DNA of 9,861 bases. Source: CAISIP01 sp038247175. Lineage in GTDB: Bacteria; Pseudomonadota; Gammaproteobacteria; Burkholderiales; Burkholderiaceae_C. Under the pieces are notes generated by a model, which was not told where the DNA came from, did no database searches, and worked only from the letters and a program-made list of their open reading frames with translations. Position 1 is the first letter of the stretch, and the number at the start of each line of letters is the position of its first letter. Positions 6,631 to 9,861 of the stretch are shown piece by piece. The translations under genes and the position numbers were made by a program. The stretch is taken from NCBI GenBank assembly GCA_038247175.1, contig JBBRVD010000144.1:1-9861 (forward strand). The letters run 5' to 3'.

Positions 6631-7425
6631 CTATTGCCCTGTGAACACGGGCGGGCGTTTCTGCAGAAACGCAGTGACGCCTTCGATGTAGTCGTGCGTG
6701 GCCCCCATGGCAGACTGGGTGTCGCGTTCCACCTGGAGTTGCTGGTCCAGCGAGCGGGTCTGCGCACCTTGCAGCAGTGCGCGGGTGGCCACAAGAGCCT
6801 TGGTCGGCATGGTGGCCAGGCGTTGCGCCAGCGCGGTCGCAGCCGCCAGCGGATCGTCGGCCAGGTCCCAGACCAGGCCCCAGTCGCGCGCCTGCGTGGC
6901 CGGCAGCTTGTCGCCCGTCAGCGCCAGGCCCATCGCGCGGGCCAGGCCCAGGCGCTGCGGCAACAGCCAACTGCCGCCGGCGTCGGGCACCAGGCCGATC
7001 TTGCTGAACGCCTGGATGAAGCTGGCGCCCGGCGCGGCGATGGCGATGTCGCAGGTCATGGCCAAAGAGGCGCCAGCGCCGGCTGCCACGCCGTTGACGG
7101 CCGCGATGGAGGGCATGCGCAGCGCCTGCAGCCGGCGCACCGTCGGATTGAATTGCAGCTCGATGATCGGGCCCGGGTCGGCGCGCTTGACCAGATCCGG
7201 GCCGGGAGTGAAGTCGAATTCGGACAGGTCGGCGCCGGCGCAGAATCCGCGGCCAGCGCCAGTGATCACCAGGGCCCGGATCGCACTGTTGCCTTCCGCC
7301 TTGTCCAGTGCGGCCCACAGGTCGTGGTGCATCTGGCGGTTGAAGCTGTTCAGCGCCTGGGGGCGGTTGAGTGTGGCGACGGCCACTGCGCCGTGTTCCT
7401 CGTACAGAACAGTGGATTCGGACAT
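6631..7425 (-). CDS. paaG: PaaG-type 1,2-epoxyphenylacetyl-CoA isomerase / enoyl-CoA hydratase family
   Basis: This 264-residue crotonase-fold protein matches PaaG along its whole length. LNSFNRQMH is at 25-33, the oxyanion-hole segment GAGRGFCAGADL at 56-67, and NGVAAGAGASLAM at 111-123. FSKIGLVPDAGGSWLLP at 140-156 carries Asp148, the acid characteristic of PaaG/PaaB-type isomerases. It lacks the second glutamate of classical hydratases. The C terminus EGVTAFLQKRPPVFTG is also typical. PaaG isomerises ring-1,2-epoxyphenylacetyl-CoA to the oxepin in aerobic phenylacetate degradation. The ATG at 7425 has an excellent GAAGGAGG seven bases upstream, so the in-frame upstream start is rejected. 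It is co-transcribed with paaI. The ring epoxidase genes paaABCDE and the ligase paaK are not in the window. Confidence 0.92.
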   Translation of the reverse strand: MSESTVLYEEHGAVAVATLNRPQALNSFNRQMHHDLWAALDKAEGNSAIRALVITGAGRGFCAGADLSEFDFTPGPDLVKRADPGPIIELQFNPTVRRLQALRMPSIAAVNGVAAGAGASLAMTCDIAIAAPGASFIQAFSKIGLVPDAGGSWLLPQRLGLARAMGLALTGDKLPATQARDWGLVWDLADDPLAAATALAQRLATMPTKALVATRALLQGAQTRSLDQQLQVERDTQSAMGATHDYIEGVTAFLQKRPPVFTGQ

Positions 7426-7432
7426 TGTGGTG

Positions 7433-7440
7433 CCTCCTTC
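7433..7440 (-). promoter_or_regulatory. strong ribosome binding site of paaG
   Basis: On the minus strand this reads GAAGGAGG, seven bases before the ATG at 7425. It is the strongest translation signal in the window and decides the start. Confidence 0.75.
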
Positions 7441-7446
7441 AAAAAC

Positions 7447-7458
7447 GGTCAATTTACC
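7447..7458. promoter_or_regulatory. imperfect palindrome, possible operator between paaG and the enoyl-CoA hydratase
   Basis: GGTCAATTTACC is symmetric at 10 of 12 positions. It lies about 20 bp upstream of the paaG start in the 105-bp divergent intergenic region. Position and symmetry would suit a repressor site, but no regulator gene is visible and I recognise no named motif. I could not place convincing promoter boxes for either gene in this gap. Confidence 0.25.
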
Positions 7459-7530
7459 ATCGAACAGCGCGAGCCCGGCCGCGTTATCCCTTACGATGAC
7501 CGGCTGCATGAACCCCGTGGAGAAACCAAC

Positions 7531-8310
<780 letters not shown>

Positions 8311-8332
8311 TCCCGGGTACCTGGCTTCGCAA

Positions 8333-8349
8333 CGCCTCGGACCGAGGCG
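8333..8349. other. 17-bp perfect palindrome between the hydratase gene and the tRNA promoter
   Basis: CGCCTCGG at 8333-8340 and CCGAGGCG at 8342-8349 are perfect inverted arms around a single base. In RNA this gives a seven-base-pair stem with a three-base loop, followed by GTTT. It could be a weak terminator of the hydratase gene. It also covers the place where a -35 box of the tRNA promoter would fall, so an operator role is possible. Confidence 0.5.
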
Positions 8350-8363
8350 GTTTGAAGCGTGGT

Positions 8364-8369
8364 TATAAT
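8364..8369 (+). promoter_or_regulatory. -10 box of the tRNA promoter
   Basis: A perfect TATAAT lies 43 bp upstream of the tRNA. No good -35 hexamer is found at 16-18 bp spacing; that position falls inside the palindrome at 8333-8349. Transcription would start near 8376, leaving a 5' leader of about 37 nt. Confidence 0.7.
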
Positions 8370-8373
8370 TTCC

Positions 8374-8407
8374 GGCTGTCGAGCGCCAGTGCAGGGGCAA
8401 GACAGCC
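8374..8407 (+). other. stem-loop in the tRNA precursor 5' leader
   Basis: GGCTGTC at 8374-8380 pairs perfectly with GACAGCC at 8401-8407 across 20 nt. It fills almost the whole leader between the predicted transcription start and the tRNA, ending five bases before the mature 5' end. It could influence RNase P or RNase E processing. Confidence 0.45.
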
Positions 8408-8412
8408 CAGAT

Positions 8413-8489
8413 GGCGCTTTAGCTCAGTCGGTTAGAGCGATGGAATCATAATCCACAGGTCCGCGGTTCGAATCCGTGAAGCGCCACCA
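8413..8489 (+). tRNA. tRNA-Met (anticodon CAT)
   Basis: The full cloverleaf can be folded by eye. Acceptor GGCGCTT (8413-8419) pairs with AAGCGCC (8479-8485), followed by discriminator A and an encoded CCA (8487-8489). The D stem is GCTC/GAGC with loop AGTCGGTTA. The anticodon loop ATCATAA (8445-8451) carries CAT at 8447-8449. The T arm has loop TTCGAAT at 8467-8473. The top pair of the anticodon stem is an A-C mismatch (8440/8456). A CAT anticodon can also mark tRNA-Ile2, whose C is changed to lysidine. Elongator Met is preferred because the whole resembles the betaproteobacterial gene as I remember it, and it lacks initiator features (the first acceptor pair is matched G-C). The downstream integrase suggests its 3' half is the attachment site. 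Confidence 0.95.
8465..8489. other. presumed attL-type attachment core at the tRNA 3' end
   Basis: P4-type integrases commonly recombine within tRNA 3' ends, and the integrase starts 174 bp downstream in the expected orientation. The T-loop-to-CCA segment is therefore the likely core. The second copy that would prove it is not in the window, so the limits are inferred. Confidence 0.4.
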
Positions 8490-8520
8490 AAATTACTTCC
8501 AGATAGGTCCACAAAGGCCC

Positions 8521-8556
8521 AAAGCCCCAAGTAAATCAACGACTTGGGGCTTTTTT
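8521..8556 (+). terminator. strong rho-independent terminator after the tRNA
   Basis: AAAGCCCCAAGT (8521-8532) pairs perfectly over 12 bp with ACTTGGGGCTTT (8542-8553). The loop is nine bases and the T run is 8551-8556. It should end the tRNA transcript and insulate the integrase gene. If the attachment core is the tRNA 3' end, this terminator belongs to the inserted element. Confidence 0.9.
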
Positions 8557-8570
8557 CATGTCCTCATAGG

Positions 8571-8664
8571 ACCGGGTAAGTCCACACACATCCAGCTTCT
8601 GACCGGGTAACATACCGGGTAACTGCATCCAAGCGGCCCTATGTGGCAGAAAGTTACCCGGTAT
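8571..8664. repeat. ACCGGGTAA repeat cluster with a 13-bp perfect inverted repeat over the integrase start
   Basis: ACCGGGTAA occurs directly at 8571, 8602 and 8614; the last two copies continue identically to ACCGGGTAAC and start 12 bp apart. One inverted copy, GTTACCCGGT, is at 8653-8662. The third and fourth copies extend to perfect 13-bp arms, 8612-8624 and 8652-8664, separated by 27 bp. The right arm covers the first two bases of the integrase ATG. Likely roles are recombinase or excisionase arm sites, or an operator controlling the integrase. Neither is shown by sequence alone. Confidence 0.7.
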
Positions 8665-9861
8665 GGCGGCAACCGGCATCCTCGCAGACAAGACCATTCG
8701 CGCGACCCTCAAAGCGGCGGTTCAGGTAGGCAAACCGCGCAAGATCAGCGACGGCGGGGGGTTGGTACTGGAAGCCCGTCCTACCGGCGCCGGGTGGTGG
8801 CGTTTGCGGTATTGGCGCGACGGCAAGGAAGGCTTGTTGAGCCTTGGCACGTACCCAGAGGTGTCGCTCAAGGATGCCCGCCAGCGCCGCGACGATATCC
8901 GCAAGCTTGTGGCCGCAGGCAAGGACCCCAGTGAGAACAGGAAGGCCGAAAAGGCGGAACGAGCGCGAGAGAGGGCATCCAAGGCGCTGGCCGATGCCGG
9001 CCTGCCCGGGCCTGGCACGTTCGAGCATGTTGCCCGAATGTGGGTGTCCATGGTGCATGAGTCCAAGGTGACCCCGGCGCACGCGCAGCGCACGCTCTCG
9101 CGCCTGGAGACACATGTTTTTCCTTGGCTGGGCCGCCGGCCGATCGCCGATATCGAGGCACCCGATCTGCTGGTCTGTCTGCGCCGCATCACGGCGCGTG
9201 GCGTCGTGGAAACAGCGCATCGGGTCAAGGACGCCTGCGGCCAGGTATTCCGTTTCGGGATCGGCGAAGGCGCATGTCAGCGCAACCCGGCCGCGGATCT
9301 GCGGGACCAGTTGCCATCCGCCACGCGCAGGCACTTTGCTGCTATCACGCAACCGGAGCAAGCCGGTGACCTGTTGCGCAACATAGCGGCGTACAGCGGC
9401 CGCCCTGTGACCCGCAGTGCACTGTCGTTGTCGGCCTTGCTTCTCTTGCGCCCCGGCGAATTGCGCGCCATGGAATGGGCTTGGCTGGACGTGGATGGCG
9501 CCATGTTGACTGTGCCCGGCGAACTGATGAAGCGCAAGAGAGCCGACAAGGGCAACGGCATCCCGCACCTTGTGCCCCTGGCGCCTCAAGCACTGGCGAT
9601 CCTGGAAGAGCTAAGACCCCTTACCGGGCATGGTCGCTACGTGTTCCCGTCGGAACGCGGCGGCGCGCGCTGCATGAGCGAAAACACGGTACGTGCCGCT
9701 CTGCGTGCGCTGGGTTATAGCAATGACGAGATGACAGCGCATGGGTTCCGCGCCATGGCCCGCACGATGGCGGCAGAACGGTTGAATGTGCAGCCGGAGG
9801 TGATCGAGGCGCAGTTGGCCCACACGGTGCCTGATGCGCTGGGCCGAGCCTACAACCGTAC
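8663..9861 (+). CDS. P4-type tyrosine recombinase/integrase (3' end beyond window)
   Basis: The frame is open from the ATG at 8663 to the window edge: 399 codons plus two bases, with no stop. An N-terminal DUF4102-type DNA-binding domain (about 20-95) contains KISDGGGLVLE, WRLRYWRDGKEGLLSLGTYP and SLKDAR. A charged linker (90-110) and a SAM-like core-binding domain (about 118-215) follow. The catalytic domain shows Arg263 in LLLRPGELRAMEW, Lys290, the HGFR motif (His360, Arg363), His387 in QLAH, and the predicted nucleophile Tyr397 in GRAYNR. Only the last few dozen residues should be missing. It is transcribed away from the adjacent tRNA, as expected for an island or prophage integrase. No strong ribosome binding site is seen, and the start lies in an inverted repeat. 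A short Lys/Arg/Gly-rich insertion (291-299) extends the hairpin after Lys290. Confidence 0.95.
   Translation, partial: MAATGILADKTIRATLKAAVQVGKPRKISDGGGLVLEARPTGAGWWRLRYWRDGKEGLLSLGTYPEVSLKDARQRRDDIRKLVAAGKDPSENRKAEKAERARERASKALADAGLPGPGTFEHVARMWVSMVHESKVTPAHAQRTLSRLETHVFPWLGRRPIADIEAPDLLVCLRRITARGVVETAHRVKDACGQVFRFGIGEGACQRNPAADLRDQLPSATRRHFAAITQPEQAGDLLRNIAAYSGRPVTRSALSLSALLLLRPGELRAMEWAWLDVDGAMLTVPGELMKRKRADKGNGIPHLVPLAPQALAILEELRPLTGHGRYVFPSERGGARCMSENTVRAALRALGYSNDEMTAHGFRAMARTMAAERLNVQPEVIEAQLAHTVPDALGRAYNR

Noticed and set aside
8654..9589. A 311-codon minus-strand open frame antisense to the integrase.
   Set aside because: The plus-strand integrase has all catalytic motifs in order. 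The opposite frame shows none.

Overview
The window looks like a GC-rich betaproteobacterial chromosome, most likely Comamonadaceae or a close relative in the Burkholderiales. The evidence is the gene content, the long open antisense frames typical of high-GC coding DNA, and a palindromic repeat at 28-105 that resembles an intergenic repeat I remember from Comamonadaceae genomes. Most of the window is ordinary core chromosome. The right end is the edge of a mobile element inserted at a tRNA gene.

Layout: 1-133 is non-coding and holds the palindromic repeat. A minus-strand pair follows: a YcbX-like MOSC-domain protein (2251 to 1304), then the universal ATPase ychF (1228 to 134). Diverging from the MOSC gene across 56 bp is a plus-strand run: a UbiH/VisC-type FAD monooxygenase (2308-3486), a DsbC-type periplasmic disulfide isomerase (3483-4202, joined by an ATGA overlap) and a cytosolic M61 metallopeptidase with a PDZ domain (4251-6050). 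The peptidase converges on a minus-strand pair, paaG (7425 to 6631) and paaI (6627 to 6124), which are phenylacetate-type acyl-CoA genes. An enoyl-CoA hydratase (7531-8310) diverges from paaG across a 105-bp intergenic region.

From 8311 the window changes character. It contains a TATAAT promoter element, a tRNA with CAT anticodon (8413-8489), a strong intrinsic terminator (8521-8556), a cluster of ACCGGGTAA repeats, and a P4-type tyrosine recombinase (8663 to beyond the window end). This is the standard arrangement of a genomic island, integrative element or prophage at a tRNA 3' end. The cargo lies outside the window. The recombinase is intact as far as it can be read, including its predicted catalytic tyrosine.

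Functional links: paaG, paaI and the hydratase plausibly act together in CoA-thioester catabolism. The monooxygenase and dsbC look translationally coupled, although one is a quinone-type hydroxylase and the other a periplasmic redox protein. The least explained structure is the 13-bp perfect inverted repeat whose right arm overlaps the integrase start codon, with two further copies of its core upstream. I found no clearly new multi-gene system; any novelty would most likely lie in the island beyond 9861.
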